This document shows, one piece after another, positions 24,815 through 34,821 of a stretch of 64,000 nucleotides of DNA; positions within the stretch are counted from its first letter, which is position 1, and every line of letters begins with the position of its first letter. Both the position numbers and the translations under genes were made by a program. Under the pieces are notes generated by a model, which saw only the letters and a list, made by a program, of their open reading frames with translations, ran no database searches and was not told where the DNA came from. Source of the DNA: Coprinellus micaceus (taxonomy: Eukaryota; Basidiomycota; Agaricomycetes; Agaricales; Psathyrellaceae); assembly GCA_951394405.1 (NCBI GenBank), contig OX596337.1, positions 930,001-994,000 on the forward strand. Reading direction: 5' to 3'.

Positions 24815-26103
24815 ATGCCTTTGGAAGCGACGGTTATGGTTATCGACAACTCGGAGTACATGAGGAACGGGGATTACCAGCCAACACGGTTCGACGCCCA
24901 GTCCGACGCTGTCAACATCATCTTCCAGACGAAGACCGACTCGAATCCTGAGAATACGGTTGGGATTATGACGTCTGGGGGCAAGTGGTGAGTAGCGCCT
25001 CTCCTCTCCTACCCCCTCTCTGGCTACTGCGTCGGAATGGGAGATCGCAGCGGATGGGGGTATGTACTCCACGGGTAGCTAACGTTATCTATGGTGCTAC
25101 AGCCCCGAAGTCCTCGTAACACACACCAAAGACCTCGGCCAAATCCTACAAGGCGTCCACGCCGCCTCCAAAAAGATCGGAGGCTCCGTCGACATCCCCA
25201 CCGCCATCAACATCGCCCAACTCGCCCTCAAACACCGCGAAAACAAGAACCAGCGCCAACGCATCCTCGTCTTTGTCGGCTCACCCATCTCCGAGGCGCC
25301 GAATTCCGACGAGCAGAGCATGATCAAGTTGGCGAGGAAGCTGAAGAAGAATAACGTCGCGGTGGACGTTGTGGCGTTTGGAGATGGGATTGAGGAGGAG
25401 GGGTTGGGTGCGGGTGAGGATGGGAGGAGTGTGCTCAAGAGCTTTGTGGAGAATGTGAACAGTGGAGATAACTCGTGCGTATCCTGATCCAATTCCCTTG
25501 AATTGAAGCACTAATTACGTTCCTCGCGATTACAGACACTACCTCGAGGTTCCTGAAGGCTCCCTGCTTCTTTCAGATGCAATCGTGACCTCCGCTGTCC
25601 TCGCAGCCGACCGAGGTGCACTCATTCCCGAAGAGCTGCAAGGTGGAGGTGGTGGCGAGGCTGCAGGCGGTTCAGCATTCGAATTCGGTGTCGACCCCAG
25701 TGTCGATCCCGAGTTGGCTATGGCCCTGCGGCTATCAATGCAAGAGGCCGAGGCAAGGGATCGCCTGAACGCCCCAGCAGAGTCATCATCGACCGGTGCA
25801 GCTGAAGCTTCCTCTTCCTCCGCACCTTCGGCATCAACGCCTGCTGCAGTATCAGCGGATACTGCGATGGAGGCTGACGATGATGAGGACGAGGAGCTGC
25901 GCAGGGCGCTTGCGATGTCGAAGGCCGAGGCGGATGTGGATATGGAGGATGATGATGAAGATGAGGATGAGGATTTGGATGATGATGAGGATGGGGAAGG
26001 GGAGGACGAGGATGAGGAGGATGAGGATGAAGCTATCCAGCGGGCTATTCAGATGAGTATGGAGGGTGCGGAGAAGGATGAGGAGAAGGATAAGAAGAAG
26101 TAG
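24815..26103 (+). CDS. RPN10: 26S proteasome ubiquitin receptor Rpn10
   Basis: Exons 24815-24987, 25103-25474 and 25536-26103 give 370 residues. Residues 1 to about 190 form the VWA domain that sits in the proteasome lid-base hinge, with an N-terminal [14 protein letters not shown], then [13 protein letters not shown] and ILVFVGSP. The C-terminal part has ubiquitin-interacting motifs near residues 239 ([13 protein letters not shown]), 299 ([14 protein letters not shown]) and 346 ([14 protein letters not shown]), separated by acidic linkers, and a Lys-rich end. Rpn10 captures polyubiquitylated substrates for degradation. It converges on CGI121, with stops 123 bp apart. Its promoter and exon 1 were duplicated upstream (21480-21878). 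Confidence 0.95.
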
Positions 26104-26226
26104 CGAGGCCCTTGGTTGTTTTCGCCTTGTCTCTTCCGTACTCACTCCTGGTTTGACGTCTAACTCCCACCGTGTCGTTCAAAGTGTAATAATAATACAT
26201 GTTTTCTACTCTCTCGTCTGAGCGTG

Positions 26227-27151
26227 CTATTGCATGACGCTCTTCATCGCCACGGCGCTTGTGACGATTCTATCAACCACAACGCGTTCCTCCTCTGGAC
26301 TCGAAGCGTTCTTCACTGCCGGCTCGGTGTTAAGTTTGAACAGCTATCGTAATTTCGTCATGAGCCAACGTCCCACTTCCCATACTAACTAAAGAGCCTT
26401 GCGTACCTTGCGTATAGCTGCCCAGTCAGTTACGCTTTCCAACCCCTGCTCGGGATCGTCTAACGGTACGATCGTACCGATGACCGCGTCTTTCATGAGC
26501 TCCTGGACCTGCATCTCCTTCTGATCTGGTCTCAGGTGAGGTGCGGCTGGTGCAATGGGTTTGCCGATCCGCACGACGACGAGGGAGCTGGATTTATCGG
26601 AGAGGCCGAAGTTCTTGAAGGATTCTGTGATCTATGTCGGGTAAATCGAAGTGGGAGGGGGGCGGTTACTCTGTGAGTGAGCCTGAAGTTGGGGGAGGGG
26701 GCGTACGTTGTTTGTGGGGTTGAGGTAGAATAGGATTTCGGAGTGGACGGAGCGGGTTCGCATCCCGTTTGGTGTGGATGACGCGAGGAGGGCTTGGTGG
26801 ACTGCCGTTCGTAGGTGTATACGGCTCGTGATCTACCCCGCATTCCAAGTCAAGCCCAAATGAGTCCCAGGAAACCATACGTATCGAGTCGAGGATTCGT
26901 CAGCCGGACTCAAACTGGCCTAGGAGAGAGCTCAAGGTAGACAGACAAACGGATAGACTCACCAGCCGAGCATCAATGAACGCAAAGTTAACCGCATCCC
27001 TCTCCTGTTCAACCCTCTCATCCGCATCCGTCAGCATCGACACCTTCATGATACGCTGCCTCAGGCTCGCGGCGTTCTCGACGTCGCGGAATAGCGCAAA
27101 GTAGGCGGTGGACTTTGGAGGAGGGAAGTGCGGGAATGTAAAGGCGTCCAT
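26227..27151 (-). CDS. CGI121: KEOPS/EKC complex subunit Cgi121
   Basis: Exons 27151-26963, 26832-26707, 26631-26407 and 26343-26227 give 218 residues, with every junction in phase. The core matches the Cgi121/TPRKB family: an N-terminal FALFRDVENAASLRQRI, then IHLRTAVHQALLA, RTRSVHSEILFYLNPTNNI, and the SFKNFGL plus SLVVVRIG stretches. Cgi121 is the tRNA-binding subunit of the complex that makes t6A37 in ANN-decoding tRNAs, and it activates the Bud32 kinase. The length is close to the usual 180-200 residues. Confidence 0.88.
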
Positions 27152-28277
27152 TGTCGCGGGTGTGGGGAGAGGAGAGGGAGAGCGGGAAATGGGAGGAGGG
27201 AGGAAGCGGATGGTGGAGGAGGATGTGAAGAAGCGCCGGGCCCTTGAGCGCTAATCTTCGAATAGATCACGGAGGGAGTTCTCACGCCCCCACCTTCGAA
27301 CGAGCGACGTCCGTTTCTGTGGTTCCCTAACTTCTTTTATCTCGGGGTCTCGCACATGGCACCCAATCCATTGTGATACGCTCGTGCGCACAAACCGATA
27401 CGAAATGAAGTACACAATGAGTACGCCAGACACCCCTCTACCAGAAGATGGTCAATCATTACACGGAATTCAAATCGGCATGGATCAACAGCCTACAGGG
27501 GGGGATAATTTGCATTCGGGGATAAACAACTAGGGCGTACGACGAAAAGCCAAGGATCGGGAAAGCAGGAGGAGACCGAAGACGCAGCATGCAGAGGGCA
27601 CAGGGTCACTGGTTGGGCCCTGGGGAATTTGCCTGATCAGGAATCACTGTCGGGCTTGGGGTTTTTCGGTGGTCGACCCCGCTTTCGCTTCACTGGAGGT
27701 GCTGAAGACTCTGCGGCATCGGTGCTTGGTCCAGGAATAGACTTGGGATTCCGGGGTGGATGACCGCGTGGTCGTTTCATTGGGGGCCCCCTGCCACTTC
27801 CTCGGGCTTGGGCTGAGGGCAACAAGTTCCTCCCCGCCGGAACACGAGTTTTATTTATTTATTTATCACCTCACCTTGAGTAGCGTGGAATACAGGCATA
27901 GGTGCATTGAGGAGGCTTGCTCCCACCTCCGCGTCGAGGATTTAGACTCCCGGGGGATAGCCACGGAAGCAGTTGGTCCCATATCGACGTGTGGGTGGCT
28001 GTGGGTGCTTCGGTTCGAGCGCTTCAAGGTGCAGAACAGCGTAGGTTTTCCAGGGTCTCCGCTATGTGTCAGCAGACCCGCATTGACTTGCTCCCTACAG
28101 TGTCATATCATCACTCCGAAAATCTCGCGACGATAATTCAATCTCGGTGGCAGGTGATGGATAGAAGCGCAGGATGATGGATGCAATACAAAGTAAATAA
28201 AGAGTTACAATAAAGCGATAGAACCCTGCAGCGGGTATGGGGCTGTGACTATTGCTACCGGCAAAGAAACCTAGCTT
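27152..28277. other. Intergenic region upstream of CGI121
   Basis: Apart from the AT-hook frame, this holds a short TTTA-type low-complexity run at about 27850-27865. No convincing gene is seen. Confidence 0.4.
27637..27780 (-). CDS. Short AT-hook reading frame, possibly a last exon
   Basis: The frame carries two AT-hook-like motifs, KRPRGHPPRNPK and KRKRGRPPKNPKPD, and ends in DSDS. AT-hooks bind the minor groove of AT-rich DNA. The ATG at 27780 may not be the true start. A CAG acceptor at 27793-27791 and a GTGAGG donor near 27875 suggest this is the last exon of a gene with an upstream exon at about 27880-28100, but I could not fix its frame. It could also be a relic. Confidence 0.35.
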   Translation of the reverse strand: MKRPRGHPPRNPKSIPGPSTDAAESSAPPVKRKRGRPPKNPKPDSDS

Positions 28278-28591
28278 CTAGGAGGTAGGCCGCTCGGACG
28301 CGCGTTCTGGTCCTCTCGAGTTTTGCGTTCCCGCGCCGCCCCAAACCTCACCATCCCCCACGGTATCCACCTCTCCAGTATTGAGTGGGGTTCCCTCACC
28401 ATGCTCCCCCACCCCATAAATACATGGCCCTCGGCATTGATGCTGGACAGTGTTACGGTACCACGGCGGGTCCACCACATACCACATATCATATGTTTTC
28501 TTGGGCCTCCCCCCTTTGAGGACGAAAGCAGGTAAGTAAATCCCCCTGGTACGCTCGAACACGTTCTGGCCTCCAATTATCTGAGTGAGCA

Positions 28592-28613
28592 GTGTGTGTG
28601 TGTGTGTGTGTGT
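28592..28613. repeat. (GT)n microsatellite, target of the copia insertion
   Basis: An uninterrupted GT run ending at the left LTR. The last five bases, TGTGT, are repeated right after the right LTR (34822-34826). The run lies inside the last intron of the kinase-like gene. Confidence 0.9.
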
Positions 28614-28996
28614 TGTTGGAAGACAATGCTCATGTCAACTCTATCTCTACAAAGAATACCTCTATTTCAAACGTTTTACTTATCTTCTATTGTTCTACAG
28701 AGAACAACAACCACCTTGTATTATTCCCATTATACTCGCACTTATTGTTCTCTTATCTCCACCTTATCTCCATTCACTGCTATTGTTCTCTACTTATGGA
28801 ACGTCTATTGTTCTTTCTTATTGTTCCGCATATAGGTTATCTATTGTTCTCCACAGTATATAGTCCACACTGTAAGTGGGTGAGTCCCCATCGAACTCTC
28901 CCCACTTACAGGTGCGTATCTTGTATACCCTACTTACTTTCAATCTAACATCGAACTCTCCCCACTTACAGTGGGTCATACTTGCATCGTTTTACA
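28614..28996 (+). repeat. Left LTR
   Basis: 383 bp, from TGTTGGAAGAC to CGTTTTACA. It contains about six copies of TATTGTTC-type motifs and two copies of CATCGAACTCTCCCCACTTA near the 3' end. It would carry the element's promoter and polyadenylation signals. Confidence 0.95.
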
Positions 28997-29009
28997 AGTT
29001 ATGAGCCCC
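28997..29009 (+). promoter_or_regulatory. Primer-binding site, half initiator-Met tRNA type
   Basis: AGTTATGAGCCCC directly follows the left LTR. GTTATGAGCCC is complementary to the anticodon arm of initiator tRNA-Met (GGGCTCATAAC), not to a tRNA 3' CCA end. Drosophila copia and some fungal copia elements use such a cleaved tRNA half as primer. Confidence 0.65.
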
Positions 29010-29584
29010 GGGCTCCTCTGATCACGCCATCCGTTATCAGACACCGTGGTAACCGCTCCACTGCCCCTCGATCGCCCATAGCCTACGGCCTCTTCTCGTG
29101 TGATATCTCCACCTGAAGCCTATCTCTCTTCACATTTTCACTATCTTCACTTTCGCTATTTACGTTTCGCTACTTACATTCCACTACCCCTCCTGATACT
29201 CAGGAGTACGTATCAACTTCCATTACCACCTTCTACCCCGCGGCAAGCGTTCCCACTACGGGAAAGAAGCTATCAGGAAGTCCACAGACGCTTACCGTCT
29301 GCGGAATTAGAGTAGTGATCCTTCTTTGAGAGGCCTGATTCGGTTGGACTGGGGAAACGACGCAACGGTAGCGCTCCCTCCATCCAAACGCTTTCAGTAA
29401 CCGGTACTCAAAGTGACAGCGGGGTTCCCTCTGCGGATCTTAGTGTAAAACTTCAACTCCTTTTTAGGATATCTACGTATTGGTCCGTTTTACCTACAAA
29501 ATCACGGGCACTTTACCTATCACCTATCTCTTATCGTTTCGTACCTATCGTTTCATCCTCTCCCATTCTTCATCACCTACCATC

Positions 29585-32500
29585 ATGGACTCTACCACTA
29601 CGTCCTCGCCCATCATGCTCACGGCCTACACTGTGCAGCAGTGGAAGTTCACTGTCGAGAACAAGGCCTTCGACCTCAATGCCTACGGCATCCTCACTGG
29701 GGAAGAGAAAAAACCTGGGAGCAATGCCGACGACAAGGTCAAGTCCGACTATGCCAGTCGCCGCTCCAAGCTCATCGGCTACGTCCGGTCTACTCTCGAC
29801 CACTCCCAACTCGAGACCGTCCTCTCTGGCATCCAAGTCACCGACATCGCTGCTATCTGGGAGAAGCTCTTGGAAACCTACCAGCCCAAGACTTCTGGCT
29901 CTCGCATCAGTGTCCTTCAGGAGATGATGGCACTTCGCATGAGGTCCTCGGGCTTTGAGAAGGAGACCTACTCCGACTTCGGATCGCGTTGCATGGCGCA
30001 CGCCTCACGTCTCACCGCGCTCCTCCCGCAAGGAGCAGAATACCTTGCAGAGACGACACGGTCTGTCACCATCTCCTCCCAAACGACATCGGACGGAGCA
30101 ACGACGACGATTCAATCCACCAGTCGGGGAGCAAGTGAACTCCTTACGCCCTCTGCTTTCGAGGAAGGATACACGGCTGCTCATCTCGCGCGCGATCTTG
30201 CGATCAGCATGATCCCCATTGGTCTTGGCAAGGATGACACCATCCTCCGCAATACGCTCAACCACATCTCCACTGGGGACGACAATCCCCTTGAAGTCCT
30301 CGATCACCTTCGCAAGGCCGACTCCCTCGCTCGCAACACTCAGCTTGCTGAGGGGACGTCCGCCGCCCTTCAGGTAGCTACAGCTGCCCCGAAGAAGAAG
30401 GCGAAGTACAGGTGCAAGGTCCACGGTTGGCAGAACACGCACGAGGACAAGGACTGCCGCGTCCAGAACTCCCAGAAGGCCAAGATTGCCGAGACGCCCA
30501 CCACAGCTGCGACTGCTGAGGAGAACGTCATGATGGCCACTGTTGCCCACATCGCAAGTCCCCTTATCCGTCGAGCTCGTAACAACCCCACTAATACTTC
30601 CTGGAACCCAGACTCAGGTGCAACCTCACATATGACACCCAATCGCAAGTGGATCCGTAACATGGTTGCGGTGAAAATTGCTGTGTCTCTCGCTAACAAC
30701 GAGATTGTCTGGGCTACAGGAAAGGGGGAAGTACGTTTCACGCCTCGTATATACGGAAAAGTTGGTCAAACTGTGATATTCAACGATGTACTATATGTTC
30801 CTGCACTTCGCAATAACCTATTCTCGATCCTCTCTGTCGTTAAGAAGAGCAAAATGCGTGTCGTAATTGAAGGAGACTCGCTTGACTTCTTCAAGAATGG
30901 CGAGCTACTCCTAACAGCTACCATCGACGGAACTGTTGGCTCTCTCAATGGGACAACGCTCGAAAACACGGAGACGGAGGCAGCCTACATCTCCAAAATC
31001 GGGAAGGAACTATTACATCAGAGGTTAGGGCACATTGGGAAGGATCGTCTGGAGACGCTTATGCGCCAAGACTTGGCCACTGGCATCCTGGTGAAGGAGG
31101 GCACGGAACTTAACGACACCTGCGAACACTGCATCGCAGGGAAGCAACATCGGGATCCATTCCCAAAGCTATCAGCGAATCGCTCAACAGAGCTCCTTGG
31201 ACGGATTCACTCGGACCTCCATGGACCCCTTGCTGTACAGACACCAATCGGCTATCGATACTGGATCACATTCATTGATGACCACTCACGGTTCAAAGAG
31301 GTTGCCCTCCTGAAACACAAGAGTGACGCATTCCAAGCCTTCAAAGACTTTGTTGCCAAGAGTGAGCGAAAGCTCGGCACAAAGGTCAAGGAACTTCGTG
31401 ATGATAAAGGAGGGGAATACATGGGGAACGACTTCATTCAATGGTGCAAGGGACTTGGTATCGCACGGCAACACACAGTTAAAGCCACACCTCAACAGAA
31501 CGGTGTCAGCGAACGACTCAATCGCACACTAACTGAAGGGGTCATTGCCATGCTCAACCAAGCACGCCTTCCCATGATGTTCTGGGGTGCAGCTGTACTC
31601 TATTACACAGACATCCTGAATGCGACCCCATCCTCTACATTATCGAATACTACCTCCTATGAAGTCTGGCATAAAGCAAAGCCCGATCTGTCCATGCACC
31701 GAGTATTTGGCTGCCGCGTATACGTCCATGTATTGCGCAAGGACCGCAAGAACCTCCAGTCACACACGGAGCCTTGTGTCTTTATCGGCTTTGAACCAGG
31801 CTACAAAGGCTGGAAATGCTACAATCCAGTGACGAAGAAGATCACCATATCCCGGGATGTTATCTTCGCTGAAAGCACCTTCCCTGGTCTCTCGACCGTA
31901 GGGAATGAACAGGCATACACGCCTATAGGCATTAGGGACATCTGGCCAGATGCTGATCTCGAACCGGAGAATCCACCTCTTGCACCACCTCATGCTCCCA
32001 TCGCGCCACCACCGCCTCCCCATGACCATCCAGATGATGGATCAGACGAGAGCGACAATGATGACGATGGAGACCAAGCAGCACCTCGGACTCCCGAGCG
32101 ACCTCCTAAAACTGAGCCTAAGACGCCAGCCACACAGCAACCGTCTGTCCATCCGTCAATTCCACCTACTCCTACGAAACGGGATCCCTCATCTACTCCC
32201 TCAACGAAACAGCTGCTACCAATACCTGCCTTGTTCCCAGGGCTCCCTGCACCAGCTGAGGATGGACCCATGTTCCCAGAACTACCTCCTCCAGCACCGG
32301 TCGCACCTCCAGCACCTGCCCAGAAACGCACCCGGCCACCTCCCCCTCCCCCTCGCGAATCAATCCCTCGCAAGGCGAAAGTTCCGAAAGCTCCACCGCT
32401 AGTAGCACAAAGCTCCCGGCCCGTACGGAAAACGGCAACAACCGTCAAGGACTACCAACTCGCGAGTGGAAAAGGGAGACGCGGTACAATTCCAGTAGCC

Positions 32501-34411
32501 AGGCGTGAAGGGGGTGAACAGGTAGCAGATCGAGGGGGTGCACAAAGAAACAATCAGCTACCCAAAACAGAGGATGAGGATGAGGATGAAGACGACGATG
32601 ACGACGATGAACCTGTACAACCAATTGCAGCTGAGGACTTTGACCCTGACGACGAACCTGTAGACATGGAAGATGCACTACGTGCCACCAGTATACTTGA
32701 TTCTCTCATCAGTCTATACCACGTCCCCCTGGAAGAGACCCTGACTCTCGACCAAGGCATGGAAATGGCATTCTACATGGCACAGGACAAAGCACTAGGA
32801 GCGGCTACACGCCGTCCAGGAGATGCGCCTCGGACACACTGGGAAGCCTTCGCAGGACCAGATGGCGAACACTGGCAGACCGCAGCACAGGTTGAGATTG
32901 ACGCCCTAACCACCAATGGCACTTGGGAACTAGTCGAACTACCAGAGGGACAAAAGGTTGTCGGATCACGATGGGTCTTCCTCATCAAACGAAAGGCAGA
33001 TGGCACAATCGACCGCTACAAGGCTCGACTTGTCGCCAAGGGATACTCCCAAATGCCTGGAGTAGACTACGATCAGACATGGGCACCTGCATCTCGTCTC
33101 ACATCAATCCGCGCAATCTTCGCCCAAGCCGCCATGGAAGGACACTTCATCGAGACCATTGATGTCGACAATGCCTACCTCAACGGAACAATTGAGGAGC
33201 AATACGAAGTCTACATGGAGCAGGCGCCAGGGTTTGAGATCAAGAATCCAGACTCAAAGGGACGGAGATGGGTGTGCCGGCTAAAGAAAGGTTTATATGG
33301 CTTGAAACAGAGCGGACGACTGTGGTACCAAAAGCTAGCATCAGAGCTTGAAGCGATCGGATTCACCCAAATAAAATCTGACCCAGCTATCTATGTCTGG
33401 GAGATGGATGGGACCCGTATTGTTGTACCAGTCTTCGTTGACGACATCACCATAACCTCGAAAAGCCAGGAGAAGATCCAATGGCTCAAGGACTCCCTTG
33501 CCAAGGTCTTCAAGATCAAGGATCTCGGACCCACCTCGTACCTGCTTGGAATCAAGGTCGACTACGACCGCGAGAACCGAGTCATGCGCCTATCCCAGAC
33601 TCAATACATCCTCGACATGCTTGCGCGATTCAAGATGGAGGACTGCTACCCAGTAGGAACTCCAATGGATCCAGGAAGCGGTGCTACCCTCACCAAGTAC
33701 ATTCCAAACAAGGCTGACGACGAGATGATGAAGAACGTCCCATACATGAATGCCATCGGCGCCCTGATATACCTTATGATTGCGACACGCCCTGACATCG
33801 CCTACGCTGTTGCCAAACTAGCCCAATACAACTCCAACCCCGGACCTATGCATTGGAAAGCAGTCAAACACCTATTCCGTTACCTCAAGGGAACCAAAGA
33901 TCTGAAGCTCACCTATCGTAACAATGGTAGCAAGATGTCTTCGGAACTCTTCCAAGCGTACAGCGATGCAGATCATGCTGGGTGCCTTGACACGCGACGA
34001 TCCACATCTGGATTTGTCATTAAAATGGGATCGGGAGCCGTTAGTTGGTCGGCAAAGAAGCAATCGACGGTGGCAGACTCCTCAACAGAGGCAGAGTACG
34101 TCTCTGCGTCGAGCGCTGGAAGGGACATCATCTGGATGCGCACACTCCTGAAGGAACTTGGTCACGACGTCTCTACTCCCTCACCACTCATGGTCGACAA
34201 CCAATCCGCACTCAAGGTTCTCCGGAACCCAGAGCTCCACAGCCGAATGAAGCACATCGATATAAAGATGCATTGGATTCGGGATGCTATCAAGCGAGGC
34301 GACATTACTGTTCACTTTTTATCTACTACCGATATGATCGCCGATATATTTACTAAACCTTTACCCAAACCTGCCATTGAACGTCATCGACTCGCTCTTG
34401 GACTCGAGTAA
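29585..34411 (+). CDS. Gag-Pol polyprotein of the copia element
   Basis: A single 1608-residue frame from ATG 29585. The gag part (about residues 1-330) has a Cys/His knuckle-like CKVHGWQNTHEDKDC. Protease is DSGATSHM near 342. Integrase has an HHCC zinc region near 475 (LLHQRLGHIG ... CEHC) and D-D-E residues from HSDLHGP near 541 on. A Pro-rich then acidic linker lies around 790-1050. Reverse transcriptase has KARLVAKGYSQ, the LYGLKQS block and the catalytic VFVDD near 1283. RNase H has YSDADHAG near 1458, STEAEY and DNQSA. The frame ends KPLPKPAIERHR-ALGLE, the typical copia end. It is unbroken and likely functional. Gag and Pol share one frame with no frameshift signal. Confidence 0.95.
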   Translation: MDSTTTSSPIMLTAYTVQQWKFTVENKAFDLNAYGILTGEEKKPGSNADDKVKSDYASRRSKLIGYVRSTLDHSQLETVLSGIQVTDIAAIWEKLLETYQPKTSGSRISVLQEMMALRMRSSGFEKETYSDFGSRCMAHASRLTALLPQGAEYLAETTRSVTISSQTTSDGATTTIQSTSRGASELLTPSAFEEGYTAAHLARDLAISMIPIGLGKDDTILRNTLNHISTGDDNPLEVLDHLRKADSLARNTQLAEGTSAALQVATAAPKKKAKYRCKVHGWQNTHEDKDCRVQNSQKAKIAETPTTAATAEENVMMATVAHIASPLIRRARNNPTNTSWNPDSGATSHMTPNRKWIRNMVAVKIAVSLANNEIVWATGKGEVRFTPRIYGKVGQTVIFNDVLYVPALRNNLFSILSVVKKSKMRVVIEGDSLDFFKNGELLLTATIDGTVGSLNGTTLENTETEAAYISKIGKELLHQRLGHIGKDRLETLMRQDLATGILVKEGTELNDTCEHCIAGKQHRDPFPKLSANRSTELLGRIHSDLHGPLAVQTPIGYRYWITFIDDHSRFKEVALLKHKSDAFQAFKDFVAKSERKLGTKVKELRDDKGGEYMGNDFIQWCKGLGIARQHTVKATPQQNGVSERLNRTLTEGVIAMLNQARLPMMFWGAAVLYYTDILNATPSSTLSNTTSYEVWHKAKPDLSMHRVFGCRVYVHVLRKDRKNLQSHTEPCVFIGFEPGYKGWKCYNPVTKKITISRDVIFAESTFPGLSTVGNEQAYTPIGIRDIWPDADLEPENPPLAPPHAPIAPPPPPHDHPDDGSDESDNDDDGDQAAPRTPERPPKTEPKTPATQQPSVHPSIPPTPTKRDPSSTPSTKQLLPIPALFPGLPAPAEDGPMFPELPPPAPVAPPAPAQKRTRPPPPPPRESIPRKAKVPKAPPLVAQSSRPVRKTATTVKDYQLASGKGRRGTIPVARREGGEQVADRGGAQRNNQLPKTEDEDEDEDDDDDDEPVQPIAAEDFDPDDEPVDMEDALRATSILDSLISLYHVPLEETLTLDQGMEMAFYMAQDKALGAATRRPGDAPRTHWEAFAGPDGEHWQTAAQVEIDALTTNGTWELVELPEGQKVVGSRWVFLIKRKADGTIDRYKARLVAKGYSQMPGVDYDQTWAPASRLTSIRAIFAQAAMEGHFIETIDVDNAYLNGTIEEQYEVYMEQAPGFEIKNPDSKGRRWVCRLKKGLYGLKQSGRLWYQKLASELEAIGFTQIKSDPAIYVWEMDGTRIVVPVFVDDITITSKSQEKIQWLKDSLAKVFKIKDLGPTSYLLGIKVDYDRENRVMRLSQTQYILDMLARFKMEDCYPVGTPMDPGSGATLTKYIPNKADDEMMKNVPYMNAIGALIYLMIATRPDIAYAVAKLAQYNSNPGPMHWKAVKHLFRYLKGTKDLKLTYRNNGSKMSSELFQAYSDADHAGCLDTRRSTSGFVIKMGSGAVSWSAKKQSTVADSSTEAEYVSASSAGRDIIWMRTLLKELGHDVSTPSPLMVDNQSALKVLRNPELHSRMKHIDIKMHWIRDAIKRGDITVHFLSTTDMIADIFTKPLPKPAIERHRLALGLE

Positions 34412-34429
34412 ATACAGAGACATTACATT

Positions 34430-34438
34430 GAGGGGGTG
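34430..34438 (+). promoter_or_regulatory. Polypurine tract
   Basis: GAGGGGGTG directly abuts the right LTR start at 34439 and is the expected plus-strand priming site. Confidence 0.7.
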
Positions 34439-34821
34439 TGTTGGAAGACAATGCTCATGTCAACTCTATCTCTACAAAGAATACCTCTATTTCAAACGTT
34501 TTACTTATCTTCTATTGTTCTACAGAGAACAACAACCACCTTGTATTATTCCCATTATACTCGCACTTATTGTTCTCTTATCTCCACCTTATCTCCATTC
34601 ACTGCTATTGTTCTCTACTTATGGAACGTCTATTGTTCTTTCTTATTGTTCCGCATATAGGTTATCTATTGTTCTCCACAGTATATAGTCCACACTGTAA
34701 GTGGGTGAGTCCCCATCGAACTCTCCCCACTTACAGGTGCGTATCTTGTATACCCTACTTACTTTCAATCTAACATCGAACTCTCCCCACTTACAGTGGG
34801 TCATACTTGCATCGTTTTACA
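34439..34821 (+). repeat. Right LTR
   Basis: 383 bp, with no difference from the left LTR that I can find by eye. It is followed by the TGTGT target duplication. Confidence 0.95.

Larger units (their letters stand above)
21879..24990 (+). repeat. Tandem segmental duplication, copy 2
   Basis: The second copy of the block at 18387-21878: P450 3' fragment, spacer, second membrane-protein gene, then RPN10 promoter and exon 1. RPN10 continues intact beyond the duplicated part. The right edge is set where similarity to the RPN10 fragment near 21850-21878 fades. Confidence 0.7.
28614..34821 (+). mobile_element. Complete Ty1/copia LTR retrotransposon
   Basis: A 6208-bp element with two 383-bp LTRs that read the same throughout, TG...CA ends, and a 5-bp TGTGT target duplication at 28609-28613 and 34822-34826. 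It has a primer-binding site, one long gag-pol frame and a polypurine tract. The domain order protease, integrase, reverse transcriptase, RNase H defines Ty1/copia. Matching LTRs and an unbroken frame indicate very recent insertion and possibly current activity. Confidence 0.95.

Noticed and set aside
28592..28948. Short frames inside the left LTR (and their copies in the right LTR)
   Set aside because: They are translations of the LTR repeats, duplicated only because the LTR is duplicated.
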